Shown here in pieces: positions 19,356 through 27,803 of a stretch of DNA of 64,000 bases. Positions within the stretch are counted from its first letter, which is position 1; the number at the start of each line of letters is the position of its first letter. The stretch is from Flavobacterium shii (GTDB lineage Bacteria > Bacteroidota > Bacteroidia > Flavobacteriales > Flavobacteriaceae), in contig NZ_JAOZEW010000014.1 of NCBI RefSeq assembly GCF_025847235.1, positions 1 through 64,000 of the forward strand, given 5' to 3'. Under the pieces are notes generated by a model. That model searched no databases and was not told the DNA's origin. It was given only the letters and a program-made list of their open reading frames with translations. A program made the position numbers and the translations under genes.

Positions 19356-19625
19356 TTTATAATAGGTAAATTAATATCTTGCCAATAGTTCTTACCACAA
19401 ATCGGCTTTTTTATTTCCCCCAATATAGAGTTTTTTAGCTAAAAATAACTAAAAAAACGTATTATCTTTAGTTCCATACTATTATATATGTAGCTAATCT
19501 CTTTTTAAAACACATATAAAATAACTCGTAAACAGGTTCTTAAACAACATAAAATTCAATTGTAAATAATGGAGTATTTTCATGGAATAAAATTAAATTA
19601 TTTTATATTTATTAAAATTTACACA

Positions 19626-20654
19626 ATGAATATAATAACTAAAAAGAATAGAATTATACTTTTCATCATTTTATTAATTACTTGGAGCGATTGTTACAGC
19701 CAATCCTATCAAAAACAAACTAATCTTGATAGTCTATTTCAAAAAGCTCATAAATCAAAAGCCTTCAACGGAAATGTTTTAATTGCTCAAAAAGGCAAAA
19801 TAATATATGAAAAAGCCATCGGACAAGCTGATGCAAGTAACACAACTCAATTAAATGAAAAATATCGCTTTCATGTAGGTTCAATTGCTAAAGAATTTAA
19901 TGCTATAGGAATTATGATGCTTAAAGAGCAAGGAAAATTAAAACTTGACGATACAATTACTAAATTTCTTCCTGAGCTTCCTTCTTGGGCAAATAAAATT
20001 AAAATTATTCACTTACTTCAATATACAAGTGGCCTCCCACAAATAAAATGGAATGAAGTTAATCAAGATTCAGACAATATGGCAATACTAAAAAAAACAT
20101 TGCTTCTTGATTTTGAACCCGGAACAAGATATGATTATAACAATAATAATGTATTTCTGCAGAGACGGATTATAGAAAAAATTACCAATATGTCTTTCAA
20201 TACTTTTGTAATAAAAAAAATACTTCAACCCATTGGTATAAAAAATGGACTTATAGATCCTAATGAAAATGAAAAGCTTTTTGCAAAATCATTTAATAAT
20301 AAAGGAAAACAAGATGTTATTAAATATAACATCTCAGGCTGGACAGCATTAAATTTAGAAGATTTTTATAAATGGTCTGAAGCAATAAATAAATTTAAAA
20401 TTATTAATCCTGAATCAACACTTGAACTTTTTACTCCTTTTTCCAAAGGAAATCAAACTGGGTTAGGAGAAGGCACTATTGAATTAGGTCAAGTTAAAAG
20501 TCATATACACGATGGTGCTGCTTTTAATTACCAAGCTTTACTAATATGCAATTCTAATTTTACAATTATTTTGATGACTAACAACAAACAAAATAATTTA
20601 GATGAAATTAGCAATTCAATACAATCAATACTCGAAGAAAAGCCATACAATTAA
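19626..20654 (+). CDS. Exported beta-lactamase-fold serine hydrolase
   Basis: The start is placed at the ATG at 19626, where a signal peptide begins (MNIITKKNRIILFIILLITW, likely cleaved before QSYQ); an ATG at 19569 is in frame but would put 19 hydrophobic residues before it. The 342-residue protein has SxxK at Ser86-Lys89 (GSIAKEF), a Tyr motif in GTRYDYNNNN and a late HDGAAF, as in class C beta-lactamase-like esterases. It lacks the TPR tail of the similar protein at 13603. It is probably periplasmic; the substrate is unknown. Confidence 0.8.
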   Translation: MNIITKKNRIILFIILLITWSDCYSQSYQKQTNLDSLFQKAHKSKAFNGNVLIAQKGKIIYEKAIGQADASNTTQLNEKYRFHVGSIAKEFNAIGIMMLKEQGKLKLDDTITKFLPELPSWANKIKIIHLLQYTSGLPQIKWNEVNQDSDNMAILKKTLLLDFEPGTRYDYNNNNVFLQRRIIEKITNMSFNTFVIKKILQPIGIKNGLIDPNENEKLFAKSFNNKGKQDVIKYNISGWTALNLEDFYKWSEAINKFKIINPESTLELFTPFSKGNQTGLGEGTIELGQVKSHIHDGAAFNYQALLICNSNFTIILMTNNKQNNLDEISNSIQSILEEKPYN

Positions 20655-20694
20655 ATTCAGAATTCTATAAATAATTAAATTAAACTTCCAATTT

Positions 20695-21609
20695 TTAATC
20701 AATTCCGACTTTATTCTCGGAACAGTCTATATATATGCAGTTTTTCAAAAATATTTTATTACCTAACATTCCTGTCATTCCCGAAAATTTCATAAGCATA
20801 TATTGCGTTTGTGAAAATCCTTCCACATAAGTAACTTCGTTTAATGGAATTACTTTGTTTTTAAACAGTATTGTATTATTGCTTTTTGCGGTAAAGGTTG
20901 TTAAGATATTGTGCTTCGATTGGGCTTTCTCTATTATGATTTTTGAATTTGGTAATTTTAAATCTTTCCAAATTTCCTTGCTAGTTAATAATTCAAAAGC
21001 ACTTGTACCTGAATCATATAGGAATTTTTCACTTTTCCCTTTTAAAAGTGCTTGAATAATGATTTTTCGTCTTTTAAATTTAAAGTCAATTAGTTTATTT
21101 TGAAATTCGATTGGTTGATTTAATAGATTAAAAACAAGATAATTTTCTCTTAAATTGATAATTGTTTTTCTGTTTTCAAGAATATCCGCACCAAGAGTAC
21201 CAATTATTTTAATCGAATCATTTTTATCGGTTTCTTTTCCTGTATCAGCAATTTTGAATTTATCGGAAGTAATTTTTGTATTTCCTATATAGAATGAGGT
21301 TTCAGCAATTTTATTATTGATTTTTATCTCTTTCAAATGTTTTATTGATCTATAGTAAAACTCTGTATATTCGGATCCTGTATCAAATTGCAGGTAATAT
21401 TTTGCAGTATCTTCAGGGAATTTTATAGGAACTAATAGTACGTTTTTATCAATCCCTAGCCAAGTTGGTTCAATTTTTTCACTCTCTTTTTCTACAGTTA
21501 GATAATTTTTATCTGGAGTGAATTTTTGGTCAAAATAAAAATAACCACCTAATAACGATAAAACAATAATAAATAAAATAGTCGCTGCAATTTTCTTAAA
21601 TATTTTCAT
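20695..21609 (-). CDS. Membrane-anchored two-lobed aspartic protease-like protein
   Basis: The ATG at 21609 is chosen because a membrane anchor follows at once (IAATILFIIVLSLLGGYFYF); a TTG further upstream at 21627 is less likely. The 304-residue protein has two retropepsin-like halves: LQFDTGSEYTEF with the DTG triad, then GTLGADIL, and again KFLYDSGTSAFELL with DSG, then GMLGNKIFLKN. Each half thus has the Asp loop and the later hydrophobic-Gly loop of aspartic proteases, so this is a pepsin-like bilobal layout in one bacterial chain, facing the periplasm. The second loop is DSG, not DTG. Activity is inferred. Confidence 0.7.
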   Translation of the reverse strand: MKIFKKIAATILFIIVLSLLGGYFYFDQKFTPDKNYLTVEKESEKIEPTWLGIDKNVLLVPIKFPEDTAKYYLQFDTGSEYTEFYYRSIKHLKEIKINNKIAETSFYIGNTKITSDKFKIADTGKETDKNDSIKIIGTLGADILENRKTIINLRENYLVFNLLNQPIEFQNKLIDFKFKRRKIIIQALLKGKSEKFLYDSGTSAFELLTSKEIWKDLKLPNSKIIIEKAQSKHNILTTFTAKSNNTILFKNKVIPLNEVTYVEGFSQTQYMLMKFSGMTGMLGNKIFLKNCIYIDCSENKVGID

Positions 21610-21697
21610 ACTGATATTTTTCTGCAAGATTCGGCTTTAAGAATCGATTTTCTTGCAAAAACAATATGACAATTTTACGTCAGTTTTACGACTGACC

Positions 21698-22246
21698 TTA
21701 TAAGGAGTTGTTTTTCAGTTTGATATATAAGTCGCTTTTTCGATTTAAACTTATACCATTCTTTAAGATTACTAATAATTTTACACCAATAAGAATAATC
21801 AAAAATAGGAGGAAAAGGGGAAATTGCATTGATAATGCTTTTTGAATGAATGGGCTTATAATCATTAAAATAGAAAGAATAACAGTTAAAATAATCTGAA
21901 TTGCTACTATATTTTTTCCGAGTTCCTTATTCTTTGAATCGTTTGTTTTATAAGTTAAAATTAAAGGAAAAATAACACCTCCAAATGGCACAATAAGACC
22001 CGACAAAGCCGAAAAATTAATTATTTTGGCTCTGTCAATCGCAGTATTTTCTTCAACATTAGAGATAATCCCCTGTGGTTCGACTTCCAAAGATTGGGCA
22101 ATCGCTTTTAAAGTAAAACCTTTTGGGGTATTTCCTGCTTCAACTCTTTGAATTGTTCTTAACGAAAGTCCTGATTTTTCGGCGAGTTCAGTTTGAGTCA
22201 TATTTTTCTCTTCTCTCAAAATCTGAACTTTATTCTTAATTTTCAT
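21698..22246 (-). CDS. XRE-type HTH regulator with C-terminal membrane segments
   Basis: The chosen start (22246) gives 182 residues beginning MKIKNKVQILREEKNMTQTE, a standard XRE helix-turn-helix (LAEKSGLSLRTIQRVEAG). In-frame ATGs at 22273 and 22291 would add 9 or 15 residues. After the HTH come three or four hydrophobic segments (about residues 80-175), so the regulator is tethered to the inner membrane. It is 89 bp upstream of the aspartic protease gene, on the same strand, and the bases before both genes are alike (TGCAAAAA/TGCAGAAA then AGTATGAA). A link between the protease and the regulator is plausible. Confidence 0.7.
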   Translation of the reverse strand: MKIKNKVQILREEKNMTQTELAEKSGLSLRTIQRVEAGNTPKGFTLKAIAQSLEVEPQGIISNVEENTAIDRAKIINFSALSGLIVPFGGVIFPLILTYKTNDSKNKELGKNIVAIQIILTVILSILMIISPFIQKALSMQFPLFLLFLIILIGVKLLVILKNGISLNRKSDLYIKLKNNSL

Positions 22247-22324
22247 TTGGCTATCTTTTTTGATAAACTTCATACTAATCTTTTTTTGCATTAAGCATAA
22301 ATAATCTAAGTTTTACAAATTTAA

Positions 22325-22747
22325 TCAAGGTTCCCAAAGTTCAATCTTATTTCCTTCGGCATCCATAATATGTACAAATTTACCATAATCGTAAGTCTCA
22401 ATATTATCAAGTATAGTCACTCCGTTATTTTTAAGTTTACTTACAAGCCCTTCAATATTCTGAACTTGGTAATTAATCATATAATCTTTTTTGGATGGAG
22501 AGAAATATTCATCACCTTTTTTAAATGGACTCCATTGAAGACGGTTTATCTCATCTGGATTATTAATATTTCTGGATTCAAAAGTAGTACCCCATTCATT
22601 GACTTCCAATCCTAAATTTTTGGCATACCATTCTTTGGATTCATCCGGATTGTCAGAAAAAAAGAAAATACCCCCAATTCCTGTCACCTTTGGTGTTGAG
22701 TCAACAGATGAAGCTGAGTTGTCTGTTTGATTTTTTGAATCTTCCAT
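22325..22747 (-). CDS. VOC superfamily (glyoxalase/bleomycin-resistance-like) protein
   Basis: The 140-residue protein has a Ser/Asp-rich N-terminus and then a single VOC domain: GIGGIFFFSDNPDESKEWYA at the start, KNLGLEVNEWG, and the closing YGKFVHIMDAEGNKIELWEP with the last metal-ligand Glu. Members bind a metal and act on small molecules or capture drugs. No substrate can be named. It lies just upstream of the XRE gene on the same strand and may share its transcript. Confidence 0.82.
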   Translation of the reverse strand: MEDSKNQTDNSASSVDSTPKVTGIGGIFFFSDNPDESKEWYAKNLGLEVNEWGTTFESRNINNPDEINRLQWSPFKKGDEYFSPSKKDYMINYQVQNIEGLVSKLKNNGVTILDNIETYDYGKFVHIMDAEGNKIELWEP

Positions 22748-22924
22748 AATGTTTGTTTTTATAGTTAGCGAGTTAAAAATACAAAATGGCTTCTATCATC
22801 CTAATTTAGAGTGACAATATTCCATTAATTATTATGTTATAATTGCGAATATATAGATAATTTTACTACAAATAATAATTTTAGAGCTAAACATCATTCT
22901 GTAATTTTCCTTTATTTTAATAAT

Positions 22925-22932
22925 TAACTTTG
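22925..22932 (+). promoter_or_regulatory. -7 element (TAACTTTG) of the Crp/Fnr gene
   Basis: TAACTTTG fits TAnnTTTG and lies 18 bp before the ATG at 22951. The upstream TTG at 22930 that keeps the frame open is part of this element and so is not the start codon. Confidence 0.5.
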
Positions 22933-22950
22933 TATAAATTCCCCTTAAAT

Positions 22951-23553
22951 ATGGAAGAAGATATAAATATGTCCACGGTTGAGCCTTTGATTAAATATTT
23001 CGAAAAGCTCATTCCTTTAAGCCAAGATGAAAAAGCACTTGTGAATGAAAAATTCCAAATGAGACTCTATAGAAAAAAGCAATACGCATTACAGGAAGGA
23101 GATATATGTAGCCATCTCCATTTTATAGTACGTGGCTGCTTACGAATGTATAAAATAGATCCCAAAGGGAATACACATATTCTAGATTTTGCTGCCGAAA
23201 ACTGGTGGATAAGTGATATTGGTAGCTATCACTCGGTACTACCTTCAGAGATGAATATTGATGCTATAGAAGATACTATGGTATTCCAGATAAGTTATAA
23301 AAACCTCATAACGCTCTATACTCAGGCGCCTAAATTTAATCTCATCTTTAGAGTACTCATTGAAAATAGTTATGTAGCATTACAAAAACGACTGTTGCAA
23401 AATATAAGCTCTACGGCAGAAGAACGCTATAATTATTTCCTGGAAACCTATCCACATCTTATTAACAGACTGCCACAAACCCAGATAGCTGCATTTGTAG
23501 GTATAACCCCTGAGTTTGTAAGCCGCCTTCGTAATCGCCGCATAAAGCCATAA
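22951..23553 (+). CDS. Crp/Fnr family transcriptional regulator
   Basis: The 200-residue protein has a cyclic-nucleotide-binding fold (about residues 10-125, with ALQEGDICSHLHFIVRGCLR) and a C-terminal winged helix with LPQTQIAAFVGITPEFVSRL as recognition helix. It lacks the Fnr iron-sulfur cysteines. Met at 22951 is used; Met at 22969 (MSTVEPL) is also possible. It is followed after 112 bp by an F420/NADP-type reductase on the same strand, a frequent pairing in Bacteroidota, and probably controls it. Confidence 0.85.
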   Translation: MEEDINMSTVEPLIKYFEKLIPLSQDEKALVNEKFQMRLYRKKQYALQEGDICSHLHFIVRGCLRMYKIDPKGNTHILDFAAENWWISDIGSYHSVLPSEMNIDAIEDTMVFQISYKNLITLYTQAPKFNLIFRVLIENSYVALQKRLLQNISSTAEERYNYFLETYPHLINRLPQTQIAAFVGITPEFVSRLRNRRIKP

Positions 23554-23665
23554 TCTTAAACCAGATCAATATTATTTCTTGATTCAGATCATTGGTACGA
23601 GATAGCTTTTTACTAGAAATTTGTCTTATCAAACATTGAATTGTTTAACCATAAAAAGAAATATT

Positions 23666-24310
23666 ATGTCATCAAAAAAAATAGCCATTATTGGCTTAGG
23701 AAACATCGGAAAGGTAGTTGCTCAAAACCTTGAGAAATCTAAACAAGAGTTTATTGTAGCCGGGAATGATTTAGAAAAAACAAAACAAATTGCAACTACA
23801 ATTGCCCCATCTGCTAAGGTAACAGATATCACCACTGCAATTAAAGAGGCTGATATTGTAATATTACCAATACCTTTTAAAAGCATTGTTCCTTTTATAA
23901 AAGAATATGCAACCGAATTAGAAGGTAAAATTGTGGTTGATCCTTCGAACCCAATTGCTCCTGACGAAAATGGAGGATTCAAAAAAATCATCGACGAAAA
24001 GACTTCTGCCGGACAGGTTAATGCCGCTGCATTACCAAAGGGTATAAAACTAGCTAAAGCACTTGGTACATTAGGCGCAGGCTCATTATCGACAGCTGCT
24101 TTTCAAAATCCTAAAAACGTTTTGTTCTACGCTACAGATGATACTGCTATTAATGCCGATATTGAGCAACTTATTGCAAATGTAGGCTTTGCAGCGGCTA
24201 GAGCAGGAGGTATCGACCAATCTATTCGCATCGAGGTATTTGGAAATCTGCATGAATTTGGAGCCTTAGGAAAAACCATAACTTTGGAAGAAGCTAAATC
24301 AGTAATTTAA
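23666..24310 (+). CDS. NADP oxidoreductase, F420-dependent type Rossmann protein
   Basis: The start at 23666 gives 214 residues beginning MSSKKIAIIGLGNIGKVVAQ, an N-terminal Rossmann GxGxxG. The family (coenzyme F420-dependent NADP oxidoreductase) is shown by IVVDPSNPIAPDENGG and by KGIKLAKALGTLGAGSL. In flavobacteria, which are not known to use F420, these proteins are likely NADP-dependent reductases of unknown substrate. It lies directly behind a Crp/Fnr regulator and before a terminator. Confidence 0.8.
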   Translation: MSSKKIAIIGLGNIGKVVAQNLEKSKQEFIVAGNDLEKTKQIATTIAPSAKVTDITTAIKEADIVILPIPFKSIVPFIKEYATELEGKIVVDPSNPIAPDENGGFKKIIDEKTSAGQVNAAALPKGIKLAKALGTLGAGSLSTAAFQNPKNVLFYATDDTAINADIEQLIANVGFAAARAGGIDQSIRIEVFGNLHEFGALGKTITLEEAKSVI

Positions 24311-24337
24311 GCATATACAAAATGGTTCCTGAAAACT

Positions 24338-24375
24338 ATAAAAGCTTCTTAATTTTTTAGGGAGCTTTTATTATA
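24338..24375. terminator. Bidirectional terminator between convergent genes
   Basis: The arms ATAAAAGCT (24338-24346) and AGCTTTTAT (24363-24371) are rich in A on the left and T on the right. They lie between the reductase (plus) and the methyltransferase (minus), so they can serve both. Confidence 0.6.
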
Positions 24376-24405
24376 AAAAAATAGAGTAAATACTTTATGA
24401 ACGGG

Positions 24406-25011
24406 TTACTTTGTTTTTTTACATATAATGTTGTAGAATGGAAAATTCTCATTGACGGTTGTAATTTCTTGTAATTCAAAATTGTCAAACTCTGCATGAA
24501 CAGATTCTAAATCATAAAAAAACATTTTAACTCCTTCGAATATTTCATAACGATCCTTACTTATAAATTTACCTTTCCCATAAGTTTGAGCATCTTTTGT
24601 AATAACGGTAAAAACCATATAACCGTTATCAGATAGTTGATTATAACAATCCTGAATTAACTTTTTTCTTTCGTTATTATCTAATAAATGTATTAAGGCA
24701 TAGCAAAATATTCCATCATATTTACAATTATCAAATGGCATATCTGTTACAGAACCGTGATGGATTACCATATCGGTTCCATAATGTTTTGTAGCCATTT
24801 CAATAGCTGTTTTTGATATTTCGATACCAGTTACAGTTATTCCGTTATCTCTAAAAATTTGCGCATTCCTTCCGTAGCCAATTCCCGGAATAAGCATGTT
24901 TTTTACTGATGTTTTTACAAAAAAATCTTTTGTTAATACTGCCGATTTAGAAGGTTCAGAGCCCCACATTTCCTGCTTTTCAACAAAGTTTGATTCCCAA
25001 AATTCTGCCAT
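24406..25011 (-). CDS. SAM-dependent methyltransferase (class I)
   Basis: With the start at 25011 the protein has 201 residues and begins MAEFWESNFVEKQEMWGSEP, the usual start of this family; an upstream ATG at 25056 would add 15 residues. The SAM-binding core is visible as MLIPGIGYGRNAQIF (motif I), VTGIEISKTAI (motif II) and YDGIFCYALIHLL (motif IV). The family resembles TehB/UbiE-like and thiopurine-type small-molecule methyltransferases. It stands alone; the substrate is unknown. Confidence 0.8.
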   Translation of the reverse strand: MAEFWESNFVEKQEMWGSEPSKSAVLTKDFFVKTSVKNMLIPGIGYGRNAQIFRDNGITVTGIEISKTAIEMATKHYGTDMVIHHGSVTDMPFDNCKYDGIFCYALIHLLDNNERKKLIQDCYNQLSDNGYMVFTVITKDAQTYGKGKFISKDRYEIFEGVKMFFYDLESVHAEFDNFELQEITTVNENFPFYNIICKKTK

Positions 25012-25282
25012 AATTTGCTGTTTACACATTCTTCCTACCTCAATAATTCTTTTCAAAGTTATGAATTACATCTTTTAATGCCTAAATTTTTTTATCAGCC
25101 TTCTTATCCAGATAAATAAGGGAATTTAGTCGAAAATAGTATTTCTAAATAGTCATAATTAAAACGAACTGCTTTTATAATAATTATTCTGTAATACTAT
25201 CTTTAGCTTCTAATCCGTTGTTACATTATAAATTGAGATTATATTACAAATGATTATTTTAGCAAAAGAACCAAACTTAAAA

Positions 25283-26353
25283 ATGAAAAACATTCACTTT
25301 GCCTATATTTTATTATTGCTCAACATCTTTACTATATCCGCACAAACTAAATATAAATCCCAGAATGTACTTCTGCAACAAATGACCGATTCTATTACTA
25401 AGAATCATTATTCGGGAATTCATAGTGTCCTTATCGCAAAGGATAATCAACTGGTATATGAACGATACTTTAATGGTTACACACGAGATTCTCTACACGA
25501 TTCCCGCTCCTCTTTTAAATCAATTACAAGCTTACTAGTAGGAATAGCTATTGATAAAGGTTTTATTAAAGACGTCAACCAGAAAGTCTATGAGTTTTTT
25601 CCCGAATATCCATCACTAGAAAAAGATCCATTAAAAAAACTCCTGACTATAAAAAATTTATTGGAAATGAAATCCGGTTTTGACTGTGAGGAATTTAATG
25701 ACACAAAAGATTGTGAGGATGAAATGAGTTTAAGCAAAAACTGGGTGGAATATGCATTAAATCTCTCAATGAAAGACAAACCTGGCGAAATATGGTCATA
25801 TACCTCAATAGATCCAATGATTTTAAGTGGCGTGATAAGAAAAGCTACCAATATTTCTATTATGGATTTTGCAAAAAAATATTTATTTGAACCTCTGGGT
25901 ATTTCATCCTATAAATGGACAGTAGATCCAAGTGGAAATGGCATGACTGCTGGATCGTTTTATATTCGCCCAATAGACATGATGAAAATTGGACAACTGG
26001 TAAAGGATAAAGGAGTTTGGGGCGGTAAAAAAATTATTTCGAGCAAATGGATTACTCAATCTACACTTTGCGATATTGCAATTCCTGATTTTTCATATAT
26101 GAAATCAAGCAAAAGTAAAATAGCATCGCCACAACCAGCTTATTATGGTTATTATTGGTATCGAGAGCAGATAAAAACAAATGATTTACAGGAAAATTTG
26201 CTCTTTGCATCAGGTAATGGAGGTCAGTATATCTTTATAATCGAAAATTTAAATTTAACTATTGTTTTTACTCAGGGTAATTACAGAACTTATAAAGCTA
26301 AGCAGGCTTTTGAAATTTTGGCTAAATATATTTTACCAAGTTATAAAAATTAA
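25283..26353 (+). CDS. Exported beta-lactamase-fold serine hydrolase
   Basis: The start at 25283 gives a signal peptide (MKNIHFAYILLLLNIFTISA, then QT) and 356 residues in all. The catalytic SxxK is Ser76-Lys79 in SRSSFKSITS, followed by Tyr-Thr-Ser in IWSYTSIDPM and a late SGNGGQYIF for the third motif. It belongs to the class C beta-lactamase-like esterase/peptidase group and is the third such gene in this window. It is 20 bp upstream of the DUF418 membrane protein, which suggests one operon. Confidence 0.82.
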   Translation: MKNIHFAYILLLLNIFTISAQTKYKSQNVLLQQMTDSITKNHYSGIHSVLIAKDNQLVYERYFNGYTRDSLHDSRSSFKSITSLLVGIAIDKGFIKDVNQKVYEFFPEYPSLEKDPLKKLLTIKNLLEMKSGFDCEEFNDTKDCEDEMSLSKNWVEYALNLSMKDKPGEIWSYTSIDPMILSGVIRKATNISIMDFAKKYLFEPLGISSYKWTVDPSGNGMTAGSFYIRPIDMMKIGQLVKDKGVWGGKKIISSKWITQSTLCDIAIPDFSYMKSSKSKIASPQPAYYGYYWYREQIKTNDLQENLLFASGNGGQYIFIIENLNLTIVFTQGNYRTYKAKQAFEILAKYILPSYKN

Positions 26354-26373
26354 AAATTTAACCAGAAACCATT

Positions 26374-27525
26374 TTGACAGAAACAAAACCAATTTCGCAA
26401 AGTCAGCGAACACCAATTATTGATATTTTAAGGGGCTGTGCATTATTTAGTGTGGCTGTAATGAATTATTCTGCAATACATGATTGGAATAATCACTCAA
26501 AAAATGCTAATTCAAATTCTATTTCGGAAACTATAAAAACAATATCAGAGATTGTTATTGAATCCAAAGGCTGGACATTATTAGCATTGTTATTTGGTTA
26601 TGGGTTTTCTGTTTTACTAAAAAACATTAAGCAAAATGAACAAAATCACTATACTTTTTTTATAAATCGCATGCTTTGGTTATTTGTATTTGGGTTTGTA
26701 AATACGCTATTTTTTGGTGGCGATATTTTAAACGATTATGCATTAATGGGTTTAATACTACTGCTGTTTTATAATTGTAGTACAAAATCGCTCTTTATTT
26801 TGGCAACACTTATATTACTACTAACGCCTGCATTACAGTCACTTTTAGGAAGGTATCATTTACTGTTTACACCAAAATATCGTGATGCTTTTTATGAACT
26901 TTATAATGCAGATACAACACTGGATAGTATTAAGGCTAATTTATATATGCGATATAAATGGATGTTACGCTTGGGTTATTCGATTGTATTACATCTAGTC
27001 CAATTAGGTTATTTTATATTAGGGATGGCGTTACAAAGAAGCAATTTCTTCGAAATGATAGATAAAAAACCAAGAAGAGTTCTTAAAAAAATAATGTTCT
27101 ATAGTTTGATATTTTCCATAATAACATTTGTATCACAAATGGTTATAGAGAAATACGAATGGTCATTTAATGATTATTACAACTTGTTTTATCCAAAAGC
27201 ATTAAGCTCAATGATTTTCTTAAGTTCGCTTATTTGTTGGATATATTTTTCTGGATATTTCAAGAGCACTTTCAACCTCATAAAAGCAACCGGGAGAATG
27301 ACATTGACCAATTACATTTTGCAAAATATAATTTCGTTCTTTTTATTTATTTGTATAAGACCGGATTGGGCATGGCATTGGTATTTCTTTACAGGAGTTA
27401 TTATTTACATTTTGCAAATGTTTTTTAGTAATTGGTGGTTAAATAAGTATAACTACGGCTTATTGGAGTGGTTATGGAGAAGTTTATCATACAAAAAGTG
27501 GTTTCCTTTGATTAAAACAAAATAG
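26374..27525 (+). CDS. DUF418 family membrane protein, probable TTG start
   Basis: The 383-residue polytopic inner-membrane protein has the DUF418 beginning PIIDILRGCALFSVAVMNYS and the typical second block WTLLALLFGYGFSVLL. The end shows ATGRMTLTNYILQNIISFFL and the closing WLWRSLSYKKWFPL. No ATG exists before the first membrane segment, so TTG at 26374, 20 bp after the serine hydrolase stop, is the probable start. The role of DUF418 proteins is unclear; some are near acyltransferase or envelope genes. It is probably translated together with the hydrolase. Confidence 0.8.
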   Translation: MTETKPISQSQRTPIIDILRGCALFSVAVMNYSAIHDWNNHSKNANSNSISETIKTISEIVIESKGWTLLALLFGYGFSVLLKNIKQNEQNHYTFFINRMLWLFVFGFVNTLFFGGDILNDYALMGLILLLFYNCSTKSLFILATLILLLTPALQSLLGRYHLLFTPKYRDAFYELYNADTTLDSIKANLYMRYKWMLRLGYSIVLHLVQLGYFILGMALQRSNFFEMIDKKPRRVLKKIMFYSLIFSIITFVSQMVIEKYEWSFNDYYNLFYPKALSSMIFLSSLICWIYFSGYFKSTFNLIKATGRMTLTNYILQNIISFFLFICIRPDWAWHWYFFTGVIIYILQMFFSNWWLNKYNYGLLEWLWRSLSYKKWFPLIKTK

Positions 27526-27765
27526 TAAGCGATCATACAATGCTCCATTTTTTATGCCATTTTATTTAAACAACTATCAAGTATAAACCTACTTAATGCT
27601 GCAATATTCTTGCTTTTCTGAGCTATTCCAGGATTTGTTTAAATTAATAAAAAACTTAATTATTTATAATTTAAAAAACATATACAGTAATTTTATAGTT
27701 AATTTATAGATTATTTCGTATCAAAACAGCGTAAAATAGTACAAAAAAATCATCATAAATAAAAA

Positions 27766-27773
27766 TACCTTTG
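27766..27773 (+). promoter_or_regulatory. -7 element (TACCTTTG) of the secreted protease gene
   Basis: TACCTTTG matches TAnnTTTG and lies 30 bp before the ATG at 27804. The rest of 27526-27765 is AT-rich with no gene visible. Confidence 0.5.
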
Positions 27774-27803
27774 GTCTCAATATTAACAAACCCCAAAAAT
27801 ATT

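Noticed and set aside
13603..26353. The three beta-lactamase-fold genes as antibiotic resistance genes
   Set aside because: They have the SxxK fold but resemble the broad esterase/peptidase group common in Bacteroidota; nothing in them is specific for beta-lactam hydrolysis.
27771..27803. Upstream start of the secreted protease
   Set aside because: The TTG there is part of the TACCTTTG promoter element, and the signal peptide begins at the ATG at 27804.
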